The notes under the pieces: generated by a model
Seen by the model: the letters and a program-made list of their open reading frames with translations, nothing else
What the model was told of the DNA's origin: nothing
Databases searched by the model: none
Program-made: the position numbers and the translations under genes
Source: Vibrio hepatarius
Lineage (GTDB): Bacteria; Pseudomonadota; Gammaproteobacteria; Enterobacterales; Vibrionaceae
Direction of reading: 5' to 3'
Assembly: GCF_018860525.1 (NCBI RefSeq)
Contig: NZ_JAHKPM010000060.1
Coordinates: 1 to 64,000, forward strand
DNA length: 64,000 nt
Shown: one piece after another, positions 38,654 to 47,762 of the stretch
Position numbering within the stretch: position 1 is the first letter of the stretch
Layout: every line of letters starts with the position of its first letter

Positions 38654-39112
38654 ATTATCTATTAATAGCGATTTTAACGTATTGGGAGAAGAGGGGATCA
38701 GTCCGACTTTTAAGCCAAATGGTTTGAATACCTTGTTGAGAATCTCTGTATTGTAGCTGCCCCGATCATTCTCTATATCTGAGAGTGTTTTTCTTGAGAC
38801 ATCGACAAGTCGTGCAAATACATCCTGTTTGAGTCCCAGTATATTAATACGTAAGCTTTTCAAAGCTTGGCCTTGTGTTAGCTCACCAAGCAAGAGGTGT
38901 TTGATGATTTTGTTCGCCTCAGTTTTACGTTCAGCAGCATTTACTGCGATAGATTTTTTTGAGGCTTTCGACCGAGTCGGAGTATTAATTTGCGATCCTT
39001 GTTTGGTCGAATGAGTTGCATTCTTTCCAGTCGCGGCCTGTTGTGGGTTTCGGTTTGCTCTTAGACGAGTCAACGTATCTTGTATGGATTCTTTATTACT
39101 GGTCTTATTCAT
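38648..39112 (-). CDS. XRE antitoxin-like partner of HipA
   Basis: The 154-residue protein has a long basic, low-complexity N-terminus (about 1-65) and a C-terminal helix-turn-helix (VFARLVDVSRKTLSDIENDRG). The ATG overlaps the hipA stop codon (ATGA), so translation is coupled; the longer frame to 39124 is less likely. In classical hipBA the antitoxin comes first, but here it follows the toxin gene. It probably binds the palindromes before hipA. Confidence 0.8.
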   Translation of the reverse strand: MNKTSNKESIQDTLTRLRANRNPQQAATGKNATHSTKQGSQINTPTRSKASKKSIAVNAAERKTEANKIIKHLLLGELTQGQALKSLRINILGLKQDVFARLVDVSRKTLSDIENDRGSYNTEILNKVFKPFGLKVGLIPSSPNTLKSLLIDNE

Positions 39113-40470
39113 AATAGCCCCCACTTAGTAAGTTTTTCTGATATATGATTAAGTCCAACGGCTGACATCTCCAAGATTTGTTCTGGTACTCCTCGTAACG
39201 TTAGACTCTGCTTAAGGTTAATACATTTACTTGCAGTAACCTCTAGCTCTTGTAATAACACTTCCTTTGGCACGAGATCAGATAAAGTGTCCGCTATTCC
39301 GATGAAGTCATAAGTTCCACCAACCTCCAGTGGGGCTTTCCATTTTGTTGTCCTTGGAATTCCTTCAGGATCAGCTTTCATTGGTGCGAAGTCGTAAACG
39401 GGAGCAAGTTTGATAACACCATCACCCTTTAAGAATGAAGTGTTTCTGCCATGGTTATCACTATTACCAAACAAGATATTGAGTAGATCTCTCTTCACCC
39501 ATTCAATGACGAAAGCTTGGGTGTCAAACATATACTCTTGAAACTTAACCATATTGCTTTCAGTGATTTTCTCTATAAGAGTTCGGATTGTTGTTTCGTG
39601 GTCAAGAGTGACTCCTGCGCCTTTGTTCAAAATGGAATACACAGATTCCATACCAAACCTTTCAATTTGTTGATGACTAATCTGAACATCAAACCTAGGA
39701 AGCCATAAAGAAGGGTAGTTTAATCCTTCCTCCAACCGCATACCTTCGATGGGGATTGTTTCGACACCCATTTCAGTTAACTCGTGATAGAAGTAGAACT
39801 CAGCTCTTAGAATATTACAGTCGATGGTGCTTCTTGAGCCTCTAGGGTACTTTACTAAGTAATGTAAGTCGTGGTTGTTATTGTCATCTTGGTATGGATC
39901 AATCCATATTTTTTCGCTGCTAGAGCTATGATCGAGACCACAACGCAGGATCAGTTTTGGAGCTTCACCGCCTGCTCCTGTTGCCCCGCCTGCGGCCGCC
40001 CCTCTTTGTTGTGCATAGTCGAGGAAATCACCTGCTCTATTTTTTACATCATCAACAGAAAAGTAGAGGTTGTCTGCTACTTCGTAGCGTTCAGGAAGAG
40101 AGTCTTTTATCCTTAGGTTACCAATAGGCGACATAGTGCCAAACTTAAGCAAAACATAGTTTTGCTCATCTGGATTAAGATCCTCAATATCTAGGTGTTT
40201 AACCCAGTATCGTCTGCTAGCGCCGCTAGGCATAATATCGTCTAAAAACGTTAACCATCCAGATTTACCCATGTCATCAAAAAAGAATGTGATAGGGTGG
40301 TTTAGTGAAACAGCGTGAAAATCATCTTTGTCATGATGTTCCAATGCATAGTCACTGAGATAGTTGAGTTCTGTGACTCGGAAGTTATGTTGGCTACTTT
40401 TAGGGAAAGAGATGATACCAATCTTTATCCATTCCCCTTTAGTAAAAGCTTGTACGGCTAGTTCTTCCAT
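39109..40470 (-). CDS. HipA-family serine/threonine kinase toxin
   Basis: HipA toxins phosphorylate glutamyl-tRNA synthetase or related targets. The glycine-rich loop region AAAGGATGAGGEAPKLILR is near residue 170, the catalytic GNSDNHGRNTSFL (Asp near 338) and the metal-binding VYDFAPM near 360 are visible. The frame begins with TTG at 40476, but AAAGG is spaced 8 bases from the ATG at 40470, giving 453 residues. It is followed by its XRE partner with a 4-base overlap. Target and toxicity are not known from the sequence. Confidence 0.85.
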   Translation of the reverse strand: MEELAVQAFTKGEWIKIGIISFPKSSQHNFRVTELNYLSDYALEHHDKDDFHAVSLNHPITFFFDDMGKSGWLTFLDDIMPSGASRRYWVKHLDIEDLNPDEQNYVLLKFGTMSPIGNLRIKDSLPERYEVADNLYFSVDDVKNRAGDFLDYAQQRGAAAGGATGAGGEAPKLILRCGLDHSSSSEKIWIDPYQDDNNNHDLHYLVKYPRGSRSTIDCNILRAEFYFYHELTEMGVETIPIEGMRLEEGLNYPSLWLPRFDVQISHQQIERFGMESVYSILNKGAGVTLDHETTIRTLIEKITESNMVKFQEYMFDTQAFVIEWVKRDLLNILFGNSDNHGRNTSFLKGDGVIKLAPVYDFAPMKADPEGIPRTTKWKAPLEVGGTYDFIGIADTLSDLVPKEVLLQELEVTASKCINLKQSLTLRGVPEQILEMSAVGLNHISEKLTKWGLL

Positions 40471-40494
40471 CGACAATACCTTTCACTTATCCAT

Positions 40495-40592
40495 GAGTAA
40501 AATATTACTCTTAAAATCCTTCCATTTCAAATTGTGAGTAACTATTTACTCATTAATTCGCAATTATGTTGTTTTTGAGTAAGGTTTTACTC
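40495..40592 (-). promoter_or_regulatory. Three operators and promoter of hipA, 41-bp phased
   Basis: GAGTAA-N4-TTACTC palindromes lie at 40495-40510, 40536-40551 and 40577-40592, each start exactly 41 bases from the next, so about four helical turns. A promoter for hipA has -10 TAATAT at 40502-40507, inside the first operator, and -35 TTGAAA at 40525-40530 with a 17-bp spacer. Repressor binding at the first site should block it. Confidence 0.8.
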
Positions 40593-40868
40593 ATTAACTT
40601 TGGCCAAAGTGTTGATGATCAGAATGGATAATGTTAGCTATTAAAGGTGCGATAGGGAGTGGGGACGTTAAATGTTTGTTCAGTTATGCTGGTTGTTTAT
40701 AATAAATGAACAGTTGTCTTAATAAACAAAGTGAATGAAGACATTAAATAATGGCGGATACATACCAAAATGCAATTTATACACTTTAATGTGCGTAAAA
40801 GTGTTTAATTGAATCTTGAAGATATGCCTAGAGCTACTTAAAGCTAGATATGACAACAGCTTATAAAA

Positions 40869-40896
40869 AAACGGGACATCCTGAGATGTCCCGTTC
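40869..40896 (-). terminator. ssrA terminator
   Basis: On the minus strand ACGGGACATC and GATGTCCCGT pair around a short loop and are followed by a T-run. Confidence 0.85.
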
Positions 40897-40904
40897 CAAA
40901 CGTT

Positions 40905-41290
40905 TGGTGGAGCTGGCGGGATTTGAACCCGCGTCCGAAAACCATTCATCTTTGGTACTACATGCTTAGTCGATCTTTAATTTCGCCACCCATCTGCGAA
41001 CCGACACGCTAATGAATGACTAGCCTGAATTAAACTTCGCCGTTCATCTCTCAGGCAGGAGAATCCGGGCTAGCGCGTTTGGGTTTTAATCCTCATTATT
41101 CCCCGTCTTACGTGCGAAAGCTAGGGTGAGAACATCCTAGTAGGTTATTAGTCTACTTTTAAGCTGCGATTGCAGCAGGATAATATTCGTCGTTATTTGC
41201 GACTATTTTTTTGCGGCTTTTTACGTGGCCAACCGCCCCACGGCATGCACCTTAGACTGCAAAATTCCCGTCGAATCCTGAATCAGCCCC
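40905..41290 (-). ncRNA. ssrA: Transfer-messenger RNA
   Basis: tmRNA rescues stalled ribosomes with SmpB. The tRNA-like ends are clear: 5' GGGGCU pairs with AGCUCC before the 3' ACCA, and the T-loop GGTTCAAATCCCGCC is present. The tag frame (41159-41200) has resume codon GCA and reads ANNDEYYPAAIAA followed by TAA, whereas the usual gammaproteobacterial tag is the 10-residue ANDENYALAA. Length is about 386 nt. smpB lies upstream on the same strand. The 3' end, used by many islands as an attachment site, faces the hip/hsd region. Confidence 0.95.
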
Positions 41291-41356
41291 AAGTGTTATA
41301 AGCATAGTACCAGAAAAGGCTACTCTGTCTAGGCCTGTGCGTCTAAGTGCTCATTA

Positions 41357-41842
41357 TTAACGCAATGCGCTTTTCATAACTCGCGCTTTTTGACGTTGCC
41401 AATCTTTATCTTTGAGGTCGTCTCGCTTATCGTGAAGCTTTTTACCTTTGGCCACACCTATTTTGATCTTCACCCACGAGCGAGACCAATAAAGTGAGAG
41501 CGCAGCCAGGGTCATACCTTCACGGTTAATGCGTCCAAATAGGTTATCGAGCTCGCGACGGCTCATAAGCAGTTTGCGTACTCTTGTTGGGTTAGCAACA
41601 ACGTGTGTCGATGCCTGATTAAGGGGAGTGATCGTCATACCACTAATAAATGCTTCACCGTCACGCATAAAGACATAGCTTTCTGCGATATTCGCTTTAC
41701 CTTCACGAAGTGACTTAACTTCCCAGCCTTGTAGCTCCATGCCGGCTTCAATTTCATCATCGATGAAATATTCGTGACGAGCTTTTTTGTTGAGAGCGAT
41801 GGTATTACTACCCGCTTTTTGCTTTGATTTTTTCTTTGCCAT
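41357..41842 (-). CDS. smpB: tmRNA-binding protein SmpB
   Basis: SmpB binds the tRNA-like part of tmRNA and brings it to stalled ribosomes. The 161-residue sequence shows the family beta-barrel text ([42 protein letters not shown]) and the basic C-terminal tail ([26 protein letters not shown]). It is immediately upstream of ssrA on the same strand, and divergent from ratA. Confidence 0.97.
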   Translation of the reverse strand: MAKKKSKQKAGSNTIALNKKARHEYFIDDEIEAGMELQGWEVKSLREGKANIAESYVFMRDGEAFISGMTITPLNQASTHVVANPTRVRKLLMSRRELDNLFGRINREGMTLAALSLYWSRSWVKIKIGVAKGKKLHDKRDDLKDKDWQRQKARVMKSALR

Positions 41843-41960
41843 AATAGCGCCATTATACGGTGAGGAATCTAGATAAGAAATCCCTTTATTTACGATGAGC
41901 GTAAATAAACGTAAAATTGATACATGTCAGCTGTTTTGACATGTGTTACGAGGAATCTAT

Positions 41961-42404
41961 ATGAAGCAAGTCAGCCGTTCAGCTTTGGTGTCATTTAGTG
42001 CACAACAGATGTTCGATTTAGTCAATGATGTTGCTAGTTATCCTGAGTTTTTACCAGGGTGTTCGGGAGCTCGCGTGATTGAATCGAATCATTCTTCTAT
42101 GGTGGCAGCTGTTGATGTTTCGAAAGCAGGGATTAGTAAAACCTTTACGACGTCAAATGAATTAGTCAATGGTGAAGCTATTTTGATGAACCTTGTTGAT
42201 GGACCATTTAAAAGTTTAAAAGGTGGCTGGTTCTTTACTGAGCTGGATGAAAAAGCGTGTAAAGTTGAGCTTAAACTTGAATTTGAATTCTCCAGTAAAA
42301 TGGTTGAAATGGCGTTTGGTAAAATATTCAGTGAGTTAACCGGTAATATGGTCAATGCATTTACTCAACGCGCAAAGCAGGTGTACACGTGTTATGAGTA
42401 TTGA
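41961..42404 (+). CDS. ratA: RatA family START/coenzyme-Q-binding-like protein
   Basis: RatA (YfjG) belongs to the START-like, COQ10-type family; E. coli RatA was reported to inhibit 70S ribosome formation. The start at 41961 follows CGAGGAA and gives 147 residues; an upstream in-frame GTG at 41943 is unlikely. Family features are MFDLVNDVASYPEFLPGC and the ending FTQRAKQVY. rnfH overlaps its end by 11 bases. Confidence 0.9.
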   Translation: MKQVSRSALVSFSAQQMFDLVNDVASYPEFLPGCSGARVIESNHSSMVAAVDVSKAGISKTFTTSNELVNGEAILMNLVDGPFKSLKGGWFFTELDEKACKVELKLEFEFSSKMVEMAFGKIFSELTGNMVNAFTQRAKQVYTCYEY

Positions 42405-42711
42405 GTCTGAGATGATCCATGTTGAAGTAGTTTATGCCTTACCGCATGAACAGCGTGTATACACTTTGGTTGTCAATCAATCGATGACGGTTGAAGACAT
42501 TATTCGCCAGTCTGGGGTATTAGAGCAATATCCTGAAGTGGACCTATCGGTAAATAAAGTTGGTGTGTTCAGTCGTAATACCAAACTTAATGCAACGGTG
42601 AGGGATAAAGATCGCATCGAAATTTATCGCCCTCTGCTTGCTGATCCGAAAGAAATTCGCCGTAAAAGAGCTGAACAAGCGAAGCAGGCAAGTAACTCTG
42701 ATCCCTTGTGA
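42394..42711 (+). CDS. rnfH: RnfH family ubiquitin-like protein
   Basis: A 105-residue RnfH/RatB-type protein with a ubiquitin-like fold: VEVVYALPHEQRVYTLVVNQSMTVEDII and ending PLLADPKEIRRKRAEQAK. The ATG at 42394 overlaps the ratA stop codon by 11 bases, so the genes are coupled. The function is unsettled. Confidence 0.9.
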   Translation: MSIESEMIHVEVVYALPHEQRVYTLVVNQSMTVEDIIRQSGVLEQYPEVDLSVNKVGVFSRNTKLNATVRDKDRIEIYRPLLADPKEIRRKRAEQAKQASNSDPL

Positions 42712-42725
42712 TTAGCGAAAATAGC

Positions 42726-42757
42726 AAAAGGGTTGGAGCATGTGCTTCAACCCTTTT
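42726..42757. terminator. Bidirectional terminator, rnfH/bamE
   Basis: AAAAGGGTTGGAGCA and TGCTTCAACCCTTTT pair almost fully around a short loop, with T/A runs on both sides, between the converging ends of rnfH and bamE. Confidence 0.88.
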
Positions 42758-42775
42758 CATTTTAAAGCTATTGCT

Positions 42776-43138
42776 TTAGTGGATTTGCTCAAAGAAATTG
42801 GAACTAGCTGGGAAGTCACCTTCTATACTGACGAGTTCTCCTTTGTCACTAAAGTGTGCAATAAGGTTCTTTTGTACAGAATCCTGATGCCCTTTAGTTT
42901 GATGATCAATATAATACCAAGTATTAGGATAACCATTTTCGATTAGCATGGGTGAACCTAAAACAAAACGCACTTGCTCTTTGTTCATGCCAAATTTCAA
43001 CTTATCGACAGCTTTTTGTTCAACATAGTTACCTTGATTGATATCAATCCGGTATACAAGCTTTTCCAGTAGGGAGCAGCCAGTTAAAAGTGTCAGAGAG
43101 AGTGGAAGCGCGATAACAAGCCACTTTTTTATTTGCAT
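42776..43138 (-). CDS. bamE: Outer membrane assembly lipoprotein BamE
   Basis: BamE (SmpA) is the small lipoprotein of the BAM complex. The signal ends in a lipobox (LLTGC at residues 17-21), and [25 protein letters not shown] is the SmpA/OmlA domain signature. Length is 120. It converges on rnfH. Confidence 0.95.
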   Translation of the reverse strand: MQIKKWLVIALPLSLTLLTGCSLLEKLVYRIDINQGNYVEQKAVDKLKFGMNKEQVRFVLGSPMLIENGYPNTWYYIDHQTKGHQDSVQKNLIAHFSDKGELVSIEGDFPASSNFFEQIH

Positions 43139-43343
43139 ATGAATAGATTCTTGTAACGGAAATTTCGTAAATTGGGCTGATGATAAACAAGCTGGGCGCT
43201 AAAGTAAAAAACTCATCTTGTTTTGAACAGTTTCAGACCGCTATTTTTGAGTTAAGTTGCAAAAGATAGCCAAATTTTGGAAAAGTGTAGCGCTAAAGGC
43301 CAATACACCCAGCTGAGCGAGTGTATTTTTGTTCAAGCCATTT

Positions 43344-45008
43344 TTAAGCTGCAATAAGTAATTCTTTCGCATTAGCAATGGTTGACTCGGTAATTTCACT
43401 GCCACCTAGTAGCCGAGCCAGCTCTGAGATTCGTTGCTCATTATTTAGAGCGTGCATTTGTGTTTCTGTTTTACCAGCCTTGGTTTGTTTAGCAACAAAC
43501 AATTGTTGATGCCCACAGCCAGCGACTTGAGGTAAATGAGTCACGCACAGCACTTGTGTTGACTGCCCAAGTTTACGCAGCATTTTTCCGACAACCGCGG
43601 CTGTCGGGCCGCTAATACCGACGTCGACTTCATCAAAAATGAGGCTAGGGGTATCCACTTTTTGAGCCGTGATAACTTGAATAGCGAGCGATATCCGTGA
43701 TAGTTCTCCCCCTGATGCAACTCTTGCAATAGGCTCTAAAGGTTGACCTGGGTTAGTTGAGACCAAAAAGCACACGTGATTTATTCCAAGAGGAGAAGGG
43801 TGAGAGGTTTGCTTATCAACTTGGATGCAAAATTGCGCTTTTTCCATACTCAGTTCTTGCATGCTAGTGGTGATTAATTTGTTGAGTTCTTTGGCGTAGC
43901 GACAGCGAGATTTGCTTAGCTTTTCAGCGCTGGCGAGAAAGCTTTGGTAAGTTTCTGCCACCCCTTGTTGTAGTTCATCTAGCTTTTCATCTGAGCAATC
44001 CAGTGCCCTAATCTGCTGTTGCAGATCTTGGTGGTGTGGATAAAGCTCGTTAGGCAGTACATGGTGCTTGCGAGCGATTGACATGACTTTTGAGAAACGC
44101 TCTTCTACATAGGACATTCGTGCGGGATCAACGTCAATATTATCGAGGTAGCTACGCAGTTCACAGTTTGCTTCTTCGATTTGAATCATGGCTTCTGAAA
44201 GCATGGCCGGAAGTTGAGTGAGTGAATTATCTAGCTCAGCTAACTGGATCAAGGAATTGTTGGCTGATTGGAGAATACCAAGTGCATTAATCTCTTCACC
44301 TTCATATATAAGTTCAATGGCTTGTTGGCAGGTGGTAGCCAGTTCTCCGCTGTTGGATAATCTTTTATGTTCTTGTTCGAGTCGTTCATATTCACCCTCG
44401 TCAAGAGAGAGCTCATTTAGCTCTTTTATTTGGTATTCAAGTAGTTGTTTTTTCGCTAAGTTAGCTGCGCTATTTTCTTTAAGCTGTTTTAAATGATTAT
44501 CAGATTGACGCCAGATTTGATAAGCATTTCGGGTATTTTTTAATAAATTATCATGCCCAGCGTACTGGTCTAACATGGTCATTTGATAGTCATTTTTCAT
44601 TAATTGATGATGAGCATGTTGGCCATGTATATTGATCAATAATTGCCCTAGGCTTTTGAGTTGTGAAAGTGGTACTGGGCTGCCGTTAATAAAGGCTCTT
44701 GAACGGCCTTCCTTGTTGATAATTCGACGTAAAATACAATCGTTACCATCGAGCAGATCATTATCTTCTAGCCAGCGAGTGGCGTTCACATTATCGTCTA
44801 AAGTGAAAGCAGCACTGACTTCAGCCTTCTCTTCTTTTTGCCTTACCATACAGGCTTCTGCTCTTCCTCCCAAACATAACCCAAGTGCATCGATGGCAAT
44901 AGATTTTCCCGCCCCGGTTTCACCAGTAATAGTGGTCATGCCCCTTGAAAGTTCAAGTTGTAAAGACTTAACAATTGCAAAGTTATTAACACTTAAATGA
45001 GCCAGCAT
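43344..45008 (-). CDS. recN: DNA repair protein RecN
   Basis: RecN is an SMC-like ATPase for double-strand-break repair. The Walker A motif GETGAGKS lies at residues 29-36, a long coiled coil fills the middle, and the C-terminal signature and Walker B are in [14 protein letters not shown] and [14 protein letters not shown]. Length is 554. Two LexA boxes lie just upstream, so it is SOS-regulated as in E. coli. Confidence 0.97.
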   Translation of the reverse strand: MLAHLSVNNFAIVKSLQLELSRGMTTITGETGAGKSIAIDALGLCLGGRAEACMVRQKEEKAEVSAAFTLDDNVNATRWLEDNDLLDGNDCILRRIINKEGRSRAFINGSPVPLSQLKSLGQLLINIHGQHAHHQLMKNDYQMTMLDQYAGHDNLLKNTRNAYQIWRQSDNHLKQLKENSAANLAKKQLLEYQIKELNELSLDEGEYERLEQEHKRLSNSGELATTCQQAIELIYEGEEINALGILQSANNSLIQLAELDNSLTQLPAMLSEAMIQIEEANCELRSYLDNIDVDPARMSYVEERFSKVMSIARKHHVLPNELYPHHQDLQQQIRALDCSDEKLDELQQGVAETYQSFLASAEKLSKSRCRYAKELNKLITTSMQELSMEKAQFCIQVDKQTSHPSPLGINHVCFLVSTNPGQPLEPIARVASGGELSRISLAIQVITAQKVDTPSLIFDEVDVGISGPTAAVVGKMLRKLGQSTQVLCVTHLPQVAGCGHQQLFVAKQTKAGKTETQMHALNNEQRISELARLLGGSEITESTIANAKELLIAA

Positions 45009-45032
45009 TGTTACACCTGCTTAAATTAAAGT

Positions 45033-45074
45033 ACTGTATAAGAAAACAGTATATACTGTTTTTTTGTACAGTAA
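45033..45074 (-). promoter_or_regulatory. Two LexA boxes before recN
   Basis: CTGT-N8-ACAG occurs at 45035-45050 and 45057-45072, both in the region immediately upstream of the recN start at 45008. Multiple SOS boxes at recN are known from E. coli. Confidence 0.88.
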
Positions 45075-45254
45075 ACACTGTGGGGTTAAATTATTTTAAC
45101 TTTATCATTACCAGAGAGATTGTTGTTGCCTATGGTATTAATAGGTGGTTTTGATTTCACGAGCCAGTGGTAAAGGCGTTATAGTCGGTGAGGCTTGTGT
45201 CAATAGCTGATAAGAAAGTTTGCCTTACAGATAAGAATTAATGGAGAATACCTC

Positions 45255-45767
45255 ATGTACAAAACACAACTTGCTTCCATGATGATGCTTTTTTCGGCTA
45301 CAGCATTGGCTGATACCGCCAGCGTGGAAATGGTCGATCTAAATTCAGGAAAAACTCTTGGTACCGTCTCAATAGAGCAAACCTCTTATGGCTCTGTCTT
45401 TTCGCCTAATTTGAGTGGTCTACCTGCTGGCCTTCATGGTTTTCATATCCATACTAATGCATCTTGTGGCAGCGTAGTGAAGGACAATAAGACGGTTTTA
45501 GGCGGCGCAGCTGGTGGGCATTATGATCCTAAAGGAACAGGTAAGCATGGGACTCCTTGGAGTGATGATAACCACCTTGGTGATTTGCCTGCGCTTTACG
45601 CTGATGCTAAAGGTATGGCAACTCAGCCAGTATTAGCACCAAGAGTACAGCTAAGTGATGTTAAAAATAGAGCCCTTATGATCCATGCGGGTGGAGACAA
45701 CCATTCGGATCACCCAGCCCCATTAGGTGGCGGTGGAGCGAGAATTGTATGTGGTGTGATTAAATAA
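45255..45767 (+). CDS. sodC: Periplasmic Cu/Zn superoxide dismutase
   Basis: The enzyme dismutes superoxide in the periplasm. A signal peptide ([19 protein letters not shown]) precedes the SodC domain. Metal ligands are visible: the H-x-H in [16 protein letters not shown], and the His residues of [11 protein letters not shown], with the final [12 protein letters not shown]. Length is 170. It is divergent from recN, and a bidirectional terminator separates it from nadK. Confidence 0.95.
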   Translation: MYKTQLASMMMLFSATALADTASVEMVDLNSGKTLGTVSIEQTSYGSVFSPNLSGLPAGLHGFHIHTNASCGSVVKDNKTVLGGAAGGHYDPKGTGKHGTPWSDDNHLGDLPALYADAKGMATQPVLAPRVQLSDVKNRALMIHAGGDNHSDHPAPLGGGGARIVCGVIK

Positions 45768-45785
45768 ATTACAAGCCATAGATAT

Positions 45786-45823
45786 AACAAAAAAAGCCAA
45801 ATGATATCTTTGGCTTTTTTTGT
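45786..45823. terminator. Bidirectional terminator, sodC/nadK
   Basis: AAAAAAGCCAAA and TTTGGCTTTTTT pair around an 8-nt loop, with A and T tracts on both sides. Confidence 0.88.
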
Positions 45824-45850
45824 TATTAAAAACTCTAAAAGTTTTCAGAA

Positions 45851-46735
45851 TTAAAACAATCGGCTTGACCAGCCTAGTTTATTTCTTAGGACGTGGTAGT
45901 AGCTGTAATCTTTTGGATGAATAAGATTTAATGTGTTGGGGCTTTGATAAATATGAACCTCGTCTCCTGGCGAGACAGGCAAAGAAACTTGTCCATCACA
46001 ACTTACCTCTTGTGTCCCTCTATTTTCTGGTGACACAACGAGTCGAATACGGCGTTTACTATCAACAACCAGAGGACGGCTCGAAAGCGTGTGTGGAAAC
46101 ATAGGTACGAGAGAAATAGCATTAAGACTAGGAGACAGAATCGGACCTCCCCCCGATAGAGAATAAGCTGTCGAGCCTGTAGGTGTAGAAACTATCAACC
46201 CATCAGCACGGAGAGAGAAGGCGAAGCTCTCATCGATATACACTTCAAATTCAATCATGTGAGCAACTTGGCCAGGGTGCAACACAGCTTCATTCAATGC
46301 CGCATTATGACTTTTAACTTGGCCATGGCGGTGAACTTCTGCTTCAAGTAAGAAGCGCTCTTCAGCAATAAATTTGCCGTCCAACACATTCTTCAATGCC
46401 GTTTGAAAATCTTCAGGGTTAAGATCCGTTAAGAACCCCAAACTTCCCCTGTTAACACCGATGACAGAAATATTAAATCGTGATAAGACTCTGGCGGCTC
46501 CGAGCATATTACCATCACCACCTACGACAATGGCTAGGTCAGCAGCTTTACCAAGTTGAATGAGACTGGAAAAGTCTTTGGCAGGCACATCAGTCAAAAT
46601 ATCGGCTAATCGGTCATCAATAAAAACCTGATACCCTTCAGATTTTAGCCAGTTATATAGCTCTCTGTGAGTCTGAATAGCTTGCTGATCTCTGGGTTTA
46701 CCAATGATGGCGATCACTTCAAAAGGCTTTTTCAT
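45851..46735 (-). CDS. nadK: NAD kinase
   Basis: NadK makes NADP from NAD and ATP or polyphosphate. The family motif [15 protein letters not shown] is near residues 70-85, with SLGFLTDL, and the conserved [22 protein letters not shown] is further on. Length is 294. It is divergent from grpE. Confidence 0.96.
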   Translation of the reverse strand: MKKPFEVIAIIGKPRDQQAIQTHRELYNWLKSEGYQVFIDDRLADILTDVPAKDFSSLIQLGKAADLAIVVGGDGNMLGAARVLSRFNISVIGVNRGSLGFLTDLNPEDFQTALKNVLDGKFIAEERFLLEAEVHRHGQVKSHNAALNEAVLHPGQVAHMIEFEVYIDESFAFSLRADGLIVSTPTGSTAYSLSGGGPILSPSLNAISLVPMFPHTLSSRPLVVDSKRRIRLVVSPENRGTQEVSCDGQVSLPVSPGDEVHIYQSPNTLNLIHPKDYSYYHVLRNKLGWSSRLF

Positions 46736-46756
46736 AGATTTTCCGCACTAAATAGG

Positions 46757-46784
46757 CTTGATTCGACAATCTTCATCCCCATAA
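46757..46784 (+). promoter_or_regulatory. Sigma-32-type promoter before grpE
   Basis: CTTGATT (46757-46763) and CCCCATAA (46777-46784) are 13 bases apart, close to the heat-shock consensus CTTGAAA-N13-CCCCATNT. grpE starts about 95 bases downstream. Confidence 0.65.
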
Positions 46785-46879
46785 TAATGGCAAGTTAGCT
46801 AATTATGCGAATTTTTATGTATCTAAAAGCAATAAACGTGACGCTTTAGATGCAGATGGAATTAAATTCTGGAGATATC

Positions 46880-47485
46880 ATGAGCAACGAAGAAAACAAG
46901 ATTAAAGAAGAAGAACTACAGCAGCAAGAGACGGTACAAGGTGCTGAAGCCGAAGTTGTAGGTACTGAGGCTGATATCGAATGGAATGAAGAGACAGAAA
47001 ATGTTGAGCAAGATTCAAAGATTGCCCAACTTGAGGCGGCTCTACTTTCTAGTGAATCAAAAGTAAAAGATCAGCAAGATGCGGTGTTACGTGCGAAAGC
47101 AGACATTGAAAACATGCGTCGCCGTACCGAAACAGAAATTGACAAGGCACGTAAATACGCTTTGAACAAATTTGCTGAGGAATTACTTCCTGTTATCGAT
47201 AACTTAGAGCGTGCGATTCAATCTGCGGATATTGAAAATGAAGCGGTTAAACCGGTCATTGAGGGTGTGGAGTTAACACATAAAACTTTTGTTGGTGTGG
47301 TGGGCAAATTTGGTCTTAAAGAAATTAACCCTGAGGGTGAAACCTTTAACCCAGAAATGCATCAAGCGATGTCCATTCAGGAAAGTTCTGACCATGAATC
47401 CAATACCGTCATGTTTGTGATGCAAAAAGGTTACGAGCTGAACGGTCGAGTCATTCGCCCGGCCATGGTTATGGTGTCTAAATAA
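46880..47485 (+). CDS. grpE: Nucleotide exchange factor GrpE
   Basis: GrpE releases ADP from DnaK. An acidic N-terminus, a long coiled coil (about 50-100) and the C-terminal beta domain with [12 protein letters not shown] are visible. The ATG at 46880 follows CTGGAG at good distance; the frame from 46850 is unlikely. Length is 201. It is not adjacent to dnaK: a symporter gene lies between. Confidence 0.95.
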   Translation: MSNEENKIKEEELQQQETVQGAEAEVVGTEADIEWNEETENVEQDSKIAQLEAALLSSESKVKDQQDAVLRAKADIENMRRRTETEIDKARKYALNKFAEELLPVIDNLERAIQSADIENEAVKPVIEGVELTHKTFVGVVGKFGLKEINPEGETFNPEMHQAMSIQESSDHESNTVMFVMQKGYELNGRVIRPAMVMVSK

Positions 47486-47509
47486 TAACCACTGCTGATG
47501 TTTTTTTAT

Positions 47510-47537
47510 AAAGAGAGGTGTTCACCTCTCTTTTTTT
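47510..47537 (+). terminator. Intrinsic terminator after grpE
   Basis: AGAGAGGTG pairs with CACCTCTCT and a T-run follows. Confidence 0.85.
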
Positions 47538-47638
47538 GATCTTGTCAGAGCACTTGAAGGTCGAGATTCGAATCTATTGATTTATTAAATTATTTACTAA
47601 AGAGAGCGATAAGAAAAATAACCCCCTAATTGATGAAT

Positions 47639-47674
47639 GTAACAATAAAGTAAACGCCAGCTTTATTTTGTTAC
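47639..47674. repeat. Imperfect inverted repeat before the symporter
   Basis: GTAACAATAAAG and CTTTATTTTGTTAC pair with a two-base bulge around a 10-nt loop. There is no T-run. It lies about 90 bases before the symporter start and could be an operator. Confidence 0.4.
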
Positions 47675-47762
47675 CTTTGTGTGTATTATGTGCGACTTCC
47701 GTCACGTAGGTGGTCGGTATAAATTATAAAACCATAAAATACACACAACATCCTGGAGATGA

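Larger units (their letters stand above)
40471..40904. other. hipA promoter region and gap to ssrA
   Basis: No gene is supported. It holds the hipA operators and promoter (to about 40600), an AT-rich stretch, and the ssrA terminator at 40869-40896. Confidence 0.6.

Noticed and set aside
28000-40904. A second copy of the ssrA 3' end as a left island border
   Set aside because: I looked for GGTTCAAATCCCGCC and its complement in the left part of the region and did not see one.
40719-40949. 76-residue minus-strand frame at the ssrA 3' end
   Set aside because: It begins inside the tmRNA and is not protein-like.
42740-42946. 68-residue plus-strand frame after rnfH
   Set aside because: It lies across the rnfH/bamE terminator and is opposite bamE.
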